This document shows positions 1 through 8,270 of a DNA stretch of 15,768 nt, one piece after another (within the stretch, counting starts at the first letter, position 1; each line of letters begins with the position of its first letter). The position numbers and the translations under genes were made by a program. Below the pieces are notes generated by a model. That model did not search any database. It saw only the letters and a program-made list of their open reading frames with translations, and was not told where the DNA came from. Source of the stretch: Phycisphaerales bacterium (lineage in GTDB: Bacteria; Planctomycetota; Phycisphaerae; Sedimentisphaerales; Anaerobacaceae); contig DQCG01000482.1 in the NCBI GenBank assembly GCA_003533825.1, positions 3,414 to 19,181 of the forward strand, in the 5' to 3' direction.

Positions 1-263
1 TTCATACAGACGTAAATCATGTACCATTTGCCGCCGTGCCGGAACACGTTGGGGCAATCTATCTTTTTGCCGTCCTGACCTTTGAGAATTATGCCGTACT
101 TGAACGGCGCCTTGACCTTTTCATAGATTTCGTTCATAACCGCTGCGGGCACATCAACGCGTTTTCCCGCCGCAGGTATGACCCTTCGGATATTCTCGCC
201 AGGCACAGTTGAATATACCCCGACAAGCACGAACGCCGAAGCCAGTAATGTAAGTGCTTTCAT
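1..263 (-). CDS. secreted five-bladed beta-propeller glycosidase (GH43/GH130-like), N-terminal part only
   Basis: The gene runs off the left edge; only its first 87 codons are present. The ATG at 263 is followed by a Sec-type signal peptide (MKALTLLASAFVLVGVYS), so the product should be exported. After a short linker comes a segment containing KYGIILKGQDGKK and then DCPNVFRHGGKWYMIYV, the pattern of the first blade of five-bladed propeller glycosidases (families GH43, GH130 and relatives), where an early acidic residue sits beside a KWYM-like strand. The specific substrate cannot be told from this piece. No clear Shine-Dalgarno precedes the ATG, but a good sigma70-type promoter lies about 50 bases upstream. 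The gene is divergent from the metallophosphoesterase. Family level is fairly likely; the exact GH family is not decided. Confidence 0.62.
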   Translation of the reverse strand, partial: MKALTLLASAFVLVGVYSTVPGENIRRVIPAAGKRVDVPAAVMNEIYEKVKAPFKYGIILKGQDGKKIDCPNVFRHGGKWYMIYVCM

Positions 264-314
264 ATTCAGACCAATATTAAGATTATCTAAGCCGTAAATC
301 CACTCCGTAAACGT

Positions 315-343
315 ATAATACTGTTGAATAATCGAACTAACAA
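315..343 (-). promoter_or_regulatory. candidate sigma70-type promoter for the glycosidase gene
   Basis: On the minus strand TTGTTA (338-343) is separated by 17 bases from TATTAT (315-320), matching consensus at 4 of 6 and 5 of 6 positions. The start would fall near 308, giving a leader of about 45 bases before the ATG at 263. Pattern match only. Confidence 0.45.
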
Positions 344-416
344 GGAAGAAAAGTCCGTTAGTCATTCAGGCAGTTATTCCATATCTATTCTCTCTTGAAA
401 AAAATCAAAAAAATTC

Positions 417-446
417 TTGCTTTTTTAGGAGTATTCGCCATATTAG
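417..446 (+). promoter_or_regulatory. weak candidate promoter for the metallophosphoesterase gene
   Basis: TTGCTT (417-422) and TATTAG (441-446) are separated by 18 bases, about 75 bases before the ATG at 520. The -35 is the same hexamer as in the stronger promoter at 2438-2466. The -10 is poor. Together with the minus-strand promoter at 315-343 it would make this a divergent control region. Confidence 0.3.
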
Positions 447-519
447 AAAATGAGCGTGGCGAGATAAAACAAGCTTGATGTTAAATGTAGATGTCAGCTA
501 AAAAAGAAGGGAGAATCAC

Positions 520-1371
520 ATGAAAAAAATAATTCACTTCAGCGATGTTCATATTGGTTACGAAGGAATGTATGAAAGGTTCCGCGCTGTAATTAATCAT
601 CTGGCCATGATTAAGCAGCCAGCCGGGAATTATGTGGTATTGATTACAGGTGACATTGTGGATGAAGCCTCGGACCAGAGTTACGATCTGGCCAAAGAAT
701 GTCTGGACAAGTTAACCGGCCACAAATACCACGTGCTGATAGTACCGGGAAACCACGATTACGGATCGGGAAATTGCGCCGACAAGAAATGGGTAACAAA
801 ATTCAAGAAGTGCTTTTTCGGCGACCAAAACATAAGCTATCCAAAACTGGATATCATCGATGAAATGGCGTTCATCGGACTGGATTCGATGGCGAAGGAA
901 CTGGGCACTGTAGACCGGCTGCTTGCGAACGGAGAACTTGGCACAGTCCAACTGAAAAAGCTGGATGATATTCTCAACACGAAGAAAAGAAAAGACTGTC
1001 AAAAGACCATCATCTACCTGCACCACCATCCGATGGATCCAATCCCGCTACACGAACTCAAGGATGCGAAGAAACTGGCTGCAATCCTAAGCAAATACGT
1101 AAGAAAAGACGATAAAAAGAAAGGTATAGACGCCGTGCTGTTCGGTCACCTTCATCTCGGTAAAAAATCGAACGGATGGTGCGATATTCAACGAGTTTAC
1201 GATGCGGGTGCGACCACAATGAAAGATGGATCGCCCGGTTTCCATCGAGTTATAGACCTGGACCTCCCGCCGGTATATGATTATGATGCGGATTGCCACG
1301 GAGAATACGCAAGTGTGACACGGTTGCCTTTGCTTAAAACTTTCCTCGAACTGCTCGGAAGCCGCAAGTAG
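520..1371 (+). CDS. calcineurin-like metallophosphoesterase, cytoplasmic
   Basis: A 283-residue protein with the ordered metal-binding motifs of the calcineurin-like phosphoesterase fold: D9xH11 in SDVHIGY, G44-D45 in TGDIVD, G77-N78-H79-D80 in GNHDYG, a histidine cluster H168-H170, and G209-H210-x-H212 in FGHLH. These residues bind the dinuclear metal centre that hydrolyses phosphomono- or diesters. Overall length and motif spacing are close to CpdA-like class III cyclic-nucleotide phosphodiesterases, but the substrate cannot be read from sequence and a nuclease or other diesterase role is possible. There is no signal peptide or membrane segment. The start is fixed by a strong ribosome site, GAAGGGAG at 506-513, six bases from the ATG. 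It stands alone on the plus strand, so it is probably monocistronic. Confidence 0.85.
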   Translation: MKKIIHFSDVHIGYEGMYERFRAVINHLAMIKQPAGNYVVLITGDIVDEASDQSYDLAKECLDKLTGHKYHVLIVPGNHDYGSGNCADKKWVTKFKKCFFGDQNISYPKLDIIDEMAFIGLDSMAKELGTVDRLLANGELGTVQLKKLDDILNTKKRKDCQKTIIYLHHHPMDPIPLHELKDAKKLAAILSKYVRKDDKKKGIDAVLFGHLHLGKKSNGWCDIQRVYDAGATTMKDGSPGFHRVIDLDLPPVYDYDADCHGEYASVTRLPLLKTFLELLGSRK

Positions 1372-1604
1372 CTTATACAATCGTCTATACATAGAACGAG
1401 CTGAACTTCGGATATTTACTGAAGCCTCAAACGCAGTTCAGGAGTGGTCTGCGCAGGTGCAACGAATCCTATATCACCATATGTTTAGAATACCACCGAA
1501 ACCGGCCCTATCGTGAAATACGTAAACAGACCGGAATCGGCCAGAGCCGAAAGCCAGTCAGGTGCCGAAGAGTTGAATTACAATCGTAAAAACATACGTT
1601 CTGC

Positions 1605-1808
1605 TCAGGATCCGGCTTTTATGTCGTATGCCATCATGGCGTCGCCGTAGCGGATGTACAACTTACCACCGGCAATCGTCGGATGGGCCCAGTGCTCTTC
1701 AGTTCCTTCGGAGATGGTGAATTGGCTCATCGGCACGAAAGCCTTCGGGTCGGGCTTGGCCAGATGCATCTCGCCTTTCTCCGAATGAACGTACAGCAGA
1801 AAGGACAT
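1605..1808 (-). pseudogene. C-terminal remnant of a PQQ-like beta-propeller protein
   Basis: A 67-codon open stretch encodes the tail of a PQQ-binding-like (BamB/quinoprotein-type) propeller: SEKGEMHLAKPDP, then GTEEHWAHPTIAGGKLYIR and GDAMMAYDIKA, the typical last-blade pattern, and a stop just where such proteins usually end. Members of this family are several hundred residues long. Upstream of 1808 the same frame reads unrelated low-complexity sequence, and neither other minus frame continues the propeller, so the front of the gene has been lost. The methionine at 1808 has no ribosome site and is unlikely to be a true start. I read this as a decayed fragment, not a small gene. Family call from remembered motif pattern, not from a search. 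Confidence 0.6.
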
Positions 1809-1919
1809 ATTTGCCTGCCCATGCTGAATAAATATAGTAATCAGGTTCGATAGAAAAGTTGAAGATAGAAAACGAGTAACAAGACTGTCGGCCTGGTCTT
1901 CCAGAATTCTCCATTCTTT

Positions 1920-2354
1920 TTAGAACAGGGCCAGGATCCAGCTCCACGGGGGGATGTGCAGGCAGATTAAGATCGGCTGGAGACAGAAACCAATCAGCGC
2001 ATAAACCCACATATCCTTATATTTTCGGTCTGCACCTATTTCGCGGAACTTCCGCCAGGCCGGATAGAAGAGTATCAGCGGAATCCCGCAATACATACCG
2101 CAAAGAAAAACGGCGAGACGCCATTCGAAACTCAGCGGCTCGGCCGCCACCGCCTGGACCGCCTCTTCCCGCTCCTTTTCGCGCTGCCTTATCTGCTGCT
2201 CAAGATCTGCTACGTGCTGAGAAGTAAAATGCCGGTCTGACAGCTCAATCTTTGCAAAATCGAGGGCTTCCGGAAGATGTGTTTTTGTCCTTGCGTATTC
2301 AAGCAGGTCTATATCCGGCAGATTATGTATATACTTTTCTACTTGCCTTTCCAT
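1920..2354 (-). CDS. small membrane protein with two C-terminal helices, unknown function
   Basis: A 144-residue protein that I do not recognise as a named family. Residues 1-50 are soluble and contain LLEYARTKTHLPEALDFAK, a pattern that recalls short N-terminal regions in planctomycete membrane proteins. Residues about 50-72 are strongly charged and probably helical or coiled-coil (repeated E, K, R, Q). Two hydrophobic segments follow at about 79-99 and 117-141, joined by a basic loop (AWRKFREIGADRKYKD), suggesting a hairpin in the inner membrane. The ATG at 2354 has an AGGGG ribosome site about seven bases upstream, and the promoter at 2438-2466 is well placed, so this looks like a real, separately transcribed gene and not the tail of the operon to its right. 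Confidence 0.7.
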   Translation of the reverse strand: MERQVEKYIHNLPDIDLLEYARTKTHLPEALDFAKIELSDRHFTSQHVADLEQQIRQREKEREEAVQAVAAEPLSFEWRLAVFLCGMYCGIPLILFYPAWRKFREIGADRKYKDMWVYALIGFCLQPILICLHIPPWSWILALF

Positions 2355-2437
2355 ACTTTGTCCCCTTTAGAAGACAATCCGTAGGGAGCAGCATTTGAGG
2401 CTACATCAATGTTGTCGATCCCGCTGATTTTCGTGGA

Positions 2438-2466
2438 ATTATACCCGGAATCGACCCAAAAAGCAA
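2438..2466 (-). promoter_or_regulatory. sigma70-type promoter for the two-helix membrane protein gene
   Basis: On the minus strand TTGCTT (2461-2466) and a perfect TATAAT (2438-2443) are separated by exactly 17 bases. Transcription should begin near 2431, giving a leader of about 76 bases before the ATG at 2354. This is the best promoter match in the window. It lies downstream of the LptC-like gene, so it also indicates that the operon to the right ends here. Confidence 0.6.
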
Positions 2467-2510
2467 GAAAAAAATAAAGGATTTATCCGCCGCCCGGTCA
2501 TTTTAGGCTG
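2467..2510 (-). terminator. possible weak terminator after the LptC-like gene
   Basis: Just beyond the stop codon the minus strand has CCGGT and ACCGG able to pair across a loop of about 14 bases, followed some 20 bases later by a run of seven T (TTTATTTTTTTC). The stem is only five base pairs and the T-run is not adjacent, so this is a poor match to an intrinsic terminator. It is noted because the next promoter begins immediately after it. Confidence 0.25.
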
Positions 2511-5042
2511 CTACCGGTTAATCTGAAGGGCGCCGGGGCCGACGATTTTAGCTTTGACTTTGCCGGTTTCTACGTTCATTTCGATCCCACCGACGGGGGC
2601 GCCGTTGTAATAGCACGGCCGAGAATCATCGCCTTTAACCGTCAAGATGGAGGTTTCGTGGTCGTAAAACAGTTCGCTGCCAAAGAATTCATTATCATTA
2701 TCTTTATATTCGATTCCGCCTGTTGCCCTCAGCGTTGACAGCTCCGTTTGACCTTCGGGCCCCTCGAAAAGGAAAGCCTCGACGTGAGAGGCCTTCGCGG
2801 TTACATATTCATTATAATGGCCATCGACGGCGGGCAAATAATCGATTCGTAACTTTTCCTGAGGACTGACATCAGCAACGATTCGATTCTCGTTGACGAA
2901 ATATGTCAAGGTTTCGAATCCATCCAAAACCGCCCAGCACGGTTTTCGCAGATCCAACCGGCCGGCCTGTTCATTCGGATCCGAGACTCCGGTATTGTTG
3001 AGTTTTATGACGCCGGGACCGGTCGCTAAAAATAGCTCCTCTACGGCGTCGTAGTCGAACTTCTTACATTTCAGCTCAATTCCTCCGAGCGATTTTGCAG
3101 AGTTGGCATCCTGCAACTTCCCCGCAAAAGCGCCTTCGGCTTTCGCAGTTTTAGTGGTCGCCAGCCGAACCACCTCGCCGGTGGCGGCCAGATGTTTTAT
3201 GCCGGCGGCGGGCCCGGTCGAGCGGTCATTCGAATCGGCGGGCAGATCGACGGTTATCTGCTCCGATAAAAGAATATACTCTACCAGGACATTCGGATCT
3301 TCACGAAGCATCGTACACCGGCAATCACCTTCGAAAATAATCTGATTCGAGGCCGCCGAGAAGCGTGCCTGTCTCTGCGCATTGACCGTGACCGGGATCG
3401 GCCCTTTATTGGGATCCGGGTTGTTCGCATCCTCCATATGAAACACAAGCTCCGCCGGGCCGGGAGTAATCATGTCAGGCTTTGTAGACTTGTCCGGGGG
3501 CAGGTTCACCGTAATCTCGGGAGCGGTAAAGATAACATCTCTCGGCTCGGATAATCTGCGCTGCGGCATTGTCACGAGACAGCCGCCTTTGAAGACTACC
3601 TTATTCGACGCGTGAGCAAAATTCGCCCCTTCGCGTGAGATTACCTTTACCGGTACGGGCGGTTCGTTTACATCGGTACCGGGTGTGGAACCCACATAAA
3701 ACGTAAGTTCCGAAAGCCCATCGGCAATACCGTCGCCGGTCGTATGGTTATAGTCGATTCTTCGAGTGAAGAACCTGGTGAGCTTCATGTCATCATCCAG
3801 ACCGTCCGCAAATCCGTCGCCAGGTGCGGCCTGCCCGGCATCGTCTGCGGCCGTATCATCCATCGCTCTGGCGGAGTCCCTCGGCACAACTACGAAACCG
3901 CCGTCACAAGTTACCAGAATACTATCGGGCTTTTCGGACGGCACATCCGGCTCAGCCGGCTTCGAGACGGTGCCATCCTTTTCAACGGTTTTACCGCTGT
4001 CGGGGACCTGCCGCCGGACCGGCTCGGCGGTCTCGGTCGCAACTTCGACTTCATCGGTTCCGACAGCATTAACGTCATTGGGCTCATCCGTCGAGGACTT
4101 CGACCAGAAAATATCGTTGATGCAGAGTTTGTCGCCGGCAAAAACAAGCTGATCGGGAGTATCGATGAGCACATTTTTACTAAAAGTACACTTATAATAA
4201 ACGCCCTGTTCCTGCCCGGTCTGCGGTTGGGTATCCGCGATTGTGGACCCTCCCGATACCGGTTCCGCTTTTTGGGTATCGCCGACGACAACGGCCTTGT
4301 CCGGCTGCTGCGATCCGGCCACGTCATTGCCGTCTGGAGGTGTAGTTTCTTCCATGTTACCGGCTAAAAACATGGACGCCAGTGAGCCTTTTATATTCAA
4401 GCTCTCCAAATCGGAGATTTTGAAAAATTCGAGGCGCTCGGTCTGTTCGTTATAGATAAGCTCCATGCCGGTACCGTTCATCCGGATGTCATCAGAAACA
4501 TATTTGACCGGGCCCTCCGTCGAAAGTCGTGACCTTTCACTCAGGAAAATAATATCGTCAAGATAAACGAAACTTTCTTTGGTGCTGCCTTCGGGACCGG
4601 AAATAATACGGACGACCACATTCGAAGAAAATGTCGCGTCCTTCGGGGTTGTCCTTCCTACGGCGGTTTCGACCTGAACTTTTCCCCTGTCGGCCGTGAT
4701 ATAACATTCAAAGTTACGCCGGAAGATATTCATATACGGATCTTCAATGTCCCAAAGGTCCCTGGACTCATTAAGAAGCTTCGCGAAGCCGAATTCCCGC
4801 TCGACTTCCTTGGTTTTTTCATTGAATTTAACGTAATAGGCCATTTCGGTGGTGCCTACCCCGACATCACCGATCTTGCCAATGTCACCATCAAGTCCGA
4901 CAGCATTGCCGTCGGAAGCGGTTTCGATAAACTCGACTCCCGTATCGGAATCAAAACGAGGTGTTTTGCTTATGCGACTGTAAATAAGAAACGCCGCAAT
5001 CGCGGTAAATAGTGAAACGAATCCTATAATGAACTTACGCAT
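2511..5042 (-). CDS. lptC: very long LptC/OstA-like LPS export protein
   Basis: An 843-residue protein anchored by one N-terminal helix (residues 4-22, FIIGFVSLFTAIAAFLIY) with the rest predicted periplasmic. Residues about 100-215 resemble an LptC/OstA beta-jellyroll: a strand with ITADRGKVQVE, then SSNVVVRI, ESFVYLDDIIFLSE, VSDDIRMNGTGMELIYNE. LptC normally takes LPS from the LptBFG extractor and passes it to the LptA bridge; E. coli LptC is only about 190 residues. Residues about 220-430 are acidic, Pro/Thr-rich linkers with one strand-rich unit. Two homologous units follow at about 444-505 and 531-596 (ASNKVVFKGGCLVTM against ASNQIIFEGDCRCTM). The C-terminus (about 640-843) has further OstA-like strands such as GGIEYKDNDNEFFGSELFY. 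It may therefore combine LptC and LptA functions. No lptA or lptB is adjacent. A GAGG ribosome site precedes the ATG, and the start lies 21 bases past kdsC. Confidence 0.75.
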   Translation of the reverse strand: MRKFIIGFVSLFTAIAAFLIYSRISKTPRFDSDTGVEFIETASDGNAVGLDGDIGKIGDVGVGTTEMAYYVKFNEKTKEVEREFGFAKLLNESRDLWDIEDPYMNIFRRNFECYITADRGKVQVETAVGRTTPKDATFSSNVVVRIISGPEGSTKESFVYLDDIIFLSERSRLSTEGPVKYVSDDIRMNGTGMELIYNEQTERLEFFKISDLESLNIKGSLASMFLAGNMEETTPPDGNDVAGSQQPDKAVVVGDTQKAEPVSGGSTIADTQPQTGQEQGVYYKCTFSKNVLIDTPDQLVFAGDKLCINDIFWSKSSTDEPNDVNAVGTDEVEVATETAEPVRRQVPDSGKTVEKDGTVSKPAEPDVPSEKPDSILVTCDGGFVVVPRDSARAMDDTAADDAGQAAPGDGFADGLDDDMKLTRFFTRRIDYNHTTGDGIADGLSELTFYVGSTPGTDVNEPPVPVKVISREGANFAHASNKVVFKGGCLVTMPQRRLSEPRDVIFTAPEITVNLPPDKSTKPDMITPGPAELVFHMEDANNPDPNKGPIPVTVNAQRQARFSAASNQIIFEGDCRCTMLREDPNVLVEYILLSEQITVDLPADSNDRSTGPAAGIKHLAATGEVVRLATTKTAKAEGAFAGKLQDANSAKSLGGIELKCKKFDYDAVEELFLATGPGVIKLNNTGVSDPNEQAGRLDLRKPCWAVLDGFETLTYFVNENRIVADVSPQEKLRIDYLPAVDGHYNEYVTAKASHVEAFLFEGPEGQTELSTLRATGGIEYKDNDNEFFGSELFYDHETSILTVKGDDSRPCYYNGAPVGGIEMNVETGKVKAKIVGPGALQINR

Positions 5043-5063
5043 CTAAACAACCTCTTTATGCCG

Positions 5064-5573
5064 TTACGGCAGGTATCTTTTCATTAGCTCTTGCCATCGG
5101 CCCGAATTTCTCAGAATGTATTCTATTACTTCCCGCACAGCGCCGCTGCCGCCGGGGCGAGTGGTTACATAATCGGCGCATTGCTTAACTTCATCGACCG
5201 CATTGGCGACGGCAACTCCGAATCCAGCGTACCTTATGACAGGCATATCCGTCAAGTCATCGCCGATGAATGCCATATTCGCCGGCGAAAGATCGAGCTG
5301 TTCGAGGAGCTGCTCAACCACGGGCAGCTTGTTATGGCAATCCTGGAATACGTATTCTATCTCCAACTGTTCGGCCCGGCGTTTTGTCGGCTCCGACGCC
5401 CTGCCGCTGACCAGGGTTGCTTTCAGACCCGCCCTTTGCCACATACGCAAGCCGTGGCCGTCCAGCACGTTGAAAAACTTGCTCTCACTGCCGTTAGCGT
5501 TAATAATCAGCGTCCCATCGGTCAAAACGCCGTCAACATCCAGAGCCAGAATTTTTATCTCTTTAAAATCCAT
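5064..5573 (-). CDS. kdsC: 3-deoxy-D-manno-octulosonate 8-phosphate phosphatase KdsC
   Basis: HAD-superfamily phosphatase of the small, capless KdsC type. It releases phosphate from Kdo-8-phosphate to give Kdo, the inner-core sugar of LPS. From the ATG at 5573 the product is 169 residues, normal for the family. Motif I is LALDVDGVLTDG (D12 nucleophile, D14 acid/base), motif II is TLVSGRAS, and motif III is FIGDDLTDMPV with the metal-binding aspartates; the tail RPGGSGAVREVIEYIL is the characteristic KdsC ending. An in-frame TTG at 5630 would add 19 residues, but these are encoded by AT-rich sequence outside the conserved fold, so I chose the ATG although its ribosome site is weak. It sits between kdsD and the LptC-like gene, the same order as in E. 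coli. Confidence 0.92.
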   Translation of the reverse strand: MDFKEIKILALDVDGVLTDGTLIINANGSESKFFNVLDGHGLRMWQRAGLKATLVSGRASEPTKRRAEQLEIEYVFQDCHNKLPVVEQLLEQLDLSPANMAFIGDDLTDMPVIRYAGFGVAVANAVDEVKQCADYVTTRPGGSGAVREVIEYILRNSGRWQELMKRYLP

Positions 5574-5636
5574 GTCTTTAGTTTTCAAATTATGATTTTC
5601 AATTCTTACTCGGCAATCGTCAATTTGCAATCATTT

Positions 5637-6614
5637 TTATCCCACGACTTTTATTGTTACAACGTCCTGCACGTCGATGAGACCGACCGGCCTGTTGTCC
5701 GCATCAATCACGGGCAGATCGTCGATTCTGTATTTATGAAAGATTGCCGTCGCTTCGGCGGCCAGGGCATCAGCCCTGATTTTCTTACAATTCGGTGTCA
5801 TCACGTCACCGGCCTCGAACTCAAAGGCCTCCAGGCCGTGCTTTGTCATCAGACGCCGAATATCGGCATCCGTGATAATACCTGCTAATTGCCCATCTTT
5901 ACCGACCACCATCACAGCCCCGTGACGTTTAATATCGCCGGTTTTTTCAAGCAGCCGCCTTATCGTGTCGGAAGCCTCAGCAACAGGTAATTTTTCGCCC
6001 GGCCTGAACATCATCGACTGCTCGACCGTCATCAGCCTGGCGCCGAGCGAGCCGCCCGGATGAAACCTGACGTAATCCTCAACGCTGAAATTACGCGCCT
6101 TCATCACCGTAAAAGCAAGGGCGTCGCCGACGGCCAGCATACAGGTGGTGGAAACACTCGGGGCCACGCCGAGCGGACATGCTTCGCTCATCCTGCCCAT
6201 GCACAGCGCCACGTCACTGTGTTTGCACAGAGTCGAATCGCTCTCGCCGGTTAGTGCTATAAGCTGTATCTCGAGCTGCTTGACCAGATTTATCAGCCGA
6301 ACCACTTCATCGGTTTCGCCACCGTAGCTCAGAACGATCACGACGTCGTTTATGCGCAGCCTGCCCAGGTCGCCATGGACGGCCTCGGCGGGATGAAGAA
6401 AATGGCTCGGAGTGCCGGTCGAAGCCAGGGTGGCACTTATCTTCTGCCCGATTATACCCGCCTTGCCGATACCGCTGATGATGCACGAGCCGGTGCAGTC
6501 ATAAATCATCCTGCAAGCGAGGGCAAAAGACGCATCCACAATCGGCGTAACGGAAACGATGGCATCAGCTTCCGCCTCAATTACCTTCCGCGCATATTCA
6601 AGATCAAATTCCAC
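5637..6614 (-). CDS. kdsD: D-arabinose-5-phosphate isomerase KdsD
   Basis: A 325-residue sugar isomerase that converts ribulose-5-phosphate to arabinose-5-phosphate, the first step of Kdo synthesis. The SIS domain covers about residues 35-170 and two CBS domains about 205-325. Family signatures are present: GIGKAG with K51, STGTPSHFLHPAEAVHGDLG (65-84), the ACPLGVAPS stretch next to E144, and FHPGGSLG with H185; these match the lysine, glutamate and histidine assigned to catalysis in E. coli KdsD. The phosphate-binding loop reads LSYGGETDE, where SNSGE or SYSGE is usual, so one loop serine is replaced by glycine. The start codon is GTG with GGGA about nine bases upstream and no better start near. 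The 66-base gap to rng suggests the same transcript. Confidence 0.93.
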   Translation of the reverse strand: MEFDLEYARKVIEAEADAIVSVTPIVDASFALACRMIYDCTGSCIISGIGKAGIIGQKISATLASTGTPSHFLHPAEAVHGDLGRLRINDVVIVLSYGGETDEVVRLINLVKQLEIQLIALTGESDSTLCKHSDVALCMGRMSEACPLGVAPSVSTTCMLAVGDALAFTVMKARNFSVEDYVRFHPGGSLGARLMTVEQSMMFRPGEKLPVAEASDTIRRLLEKTGDIKRHGAVMVVGKDGQLAGIITDADIRRLMTKHGLEAFEFEAGDVMTPNCKKIRADALAAEATAIFHKYRIDDLPVIDADNRPVGLIDVQDVVTIKVVG

Positions 6615-6680
6615 TTGTTTTTTTCCCGACCTATAAATTGTCGCTCGTTGAGTATTTACTATTGAATGCCGTCGTGCAGA

Positions 6681-8216
6681 CTATTGTTTATCCAATTTTA
6701 CGACACTTCCGCGCTCGTTATAGCAGACTATATCGTGTTTTTCGCCGGCGTAATCGGGCGCGAAATGGATGATTACGCGTTTATCGCTAACCTGCTCTAT
6801 CTGGGTAAGAGCCGCCCTCTTTACATTCTGCAGGTAGTCGGCAACCTCCGGCGAGACGAACAGCTCAATCCTTTTTATCTGCTCCTTCGACGCCGAGAGA
6901 TTCAGCAGCCGGATAATCTCGAGGGCCAGTGACTCATGGCTTTTGACGAAACCGGTCCCGCCGCAGTTAGGACATGCCAGATATGTGCTGGATTGCAGCG
7001 AAGGACGCATTCTCTGCCGTGTCATTTCCACGACACCGAACCTGCTTATGCTCAATATTCTCGAACGGGCGCGGTCGGTCTTGACGGCCGCTCGAAATGC
7101 TCTTTCCACGGCCTTGCGGTGCTTGGCGTTGCGCATATCAATAAAATCGCAAATAATAAGTCCGCCGAGGTCTCGCAATCTAAGCTGTCGGGCAATTTCC
7201 ATCGCCGCTTCTATGTTGCTCTCGTAAGCGGTCTGCTCTGCGTTTATCTGCTTGCGATACCGCCCGCTGTTGACATCAATCGAAACCAGCGCCTCGGTTT
7301 GCTCGATGATAATGGAACCGCCGCCTTTGAGCTCGACCCTTCGGGACTGGACTTTTGAAATTTCATCTTCGATTCGATACTTGTGAAACAGCGGCACCTT
7401 GCCGTCGTATAATACTACCCGGCGTTTCAAACGCGGCGTCGCGATGGCAAAGAAGTCCCTGATTTTACGAACCACATTTTCCGAATCACATACGATTTTA
7501 GTTATCTTACTGGTGAAGACATCCCGCAGTGCCCTGATAACCAAATCCGATTCCTGATAAAGCTCGCCGGGCGCACCTTCGGTCTCTATCCTTTGCCCGA
7601 TAGCTCTCCATAACCGCGCCAGATACCTCAAATCGTTTTGTATGTCCCTCTTCGAGCACCCCTGCCCCGCCGTCCTGATAATAAAGCCCAGCCCTTTCGG
7701 CGGTTTACTCTCATCAAGAATCTCACGCAGCCTGCGGCGCTCATCCTCATCCTCGATCTTATGCGAGACCCCATGCTTTCGCATCCAGGGCATCATCACG
7801 AGGTACTTGCCCGGTAAAGCAATATATGTGCTTAGGGTTGCTCCCTTGGTCTTTAATCCTTCCTTTGTCACCTGCACGACAATTTCCTTGCCTTTTCGAA
7901 GGCAATCCTGTATAGGCGGCCGGTCCTTTAATGATTTCCTCCTGCCGATACTCTCGACATGTCCGCCGGCTGCCCCGGAAAAAAACCGGGGATGCACATC
8001 GCTTATGTGGAGAAAACCGTTTTTGCCCACGCCGAAGTCAATAAACGCCGCCTGTATACCGGATTCAATATTGACCACCTTTCCTTTATAAATATTACCT
8101 ACGTGACTGTTCAGACTCGCTCTTTCCACATAAAGTTCCTCGAGGCCGCCCCCTTCAACTACCGCTACCCGGCATTCTTCTCTCTCAGCCACATTTATTA
8201 GCATTTCTCTTGACAT
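6681..8216 (-). CDS. rng: ribonuclease G (Rne/Rng family)
   Basis: A 511-residue endoribonuclease of the RNase E/G family, close to the 489 residues of E. coli RNase G and without the long RNase E scaffold tail. An S1 RNA-binding domain runs from about 38 to 125 (VGNIYKGKVVNI, AAFIDFGVGKNGFLHISDV) and contains an insertion of roughly 30 residues around 76-106. The catalytic region carries SIDVNSGR with D314 and IICDFIDM with D357, the two magnesium-binding aspartates. The zinc-link CPNCGGTG is at 415-422. Such enzymes cut AU-rich single-stranded RNA and mature 16S rRNA. The ATG at 8216 has GAGGG five bases away. The DUF2344 gene lies just upstream, a pairing seen in many bacteria, but the usual rplU and rpmA partners are absent; kdsD follows instead. 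Confidence 0.93.
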   Translation of the reverse strand: MSREMLINVAEREECRVAVVEGGGLEELYVERASLNSHVGNIYKGKVVNIESGIQAAFIDFGVGKNGFLHISDVHPRFFSGAAGGHVESIGRRKSLKDRPPIQDCLRKGKEIVVQVTKEGLKTKGATLSTYIALPGKYLVMMPWMRKHGVSHKIEDEDERRRLREILDESKPPKGLGFIIRTAGQGCSKRDIQNDLRYLARLWRAIGQRIETEGAPGELYQESDLVIRALRDVFTSKITKIVCDSENVVRKIRDFFAIATPRLKRRVVLYDGKVPLFHKYRIEDEISKVQSRRVELKGGGSIIIEQTEALVSIDVNSGRYRKQINAEQTAYESNIEAAMEIARQLRLRDLGGLIICDFIDMRNAKHRKAVERAFRAAVKTDRARSRILSISRFGVVEMTRQRMRPSLQSSTYLACPNCGGTGFVKSHESLALEIIRLLNLSASKEQIKRIELFVSPEVADYLQNVKRAALTQIEQVSDKRVIIHFAPDYAGEKHDIVCYNERGSVVKLDKQ

Positions 8217-8270
8217 TTTTTCCCTCGTTTTTTGCAGTTAGTATATCGTGGCCCGATTCATAATTTTAAG

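Noticed and set aside
1393..1590. Plus-strand open stretch with a segment RPYREIRKQTGIG that resembles a helix-turn-helix
   Set aside because: No start codon in frame, all three plus frames are similarly open for part of the interval, and there is no supporting context for a regulator or transposase remnant.
3744..4367. Plus-strand 207-codon frame inside the LptC-like gene
   Set aside because: Antisense shadow of a G+C-rich coding region; no ribosome site, and the opposite strand has clear LptC/OstA-type protein features.
5574..5630. 19-codon extension of KdsC from a TTG at 5630
   Set aside because: AT-rich, outside the conserved HAD fold; the ATG at 5573 gives the normal family length.
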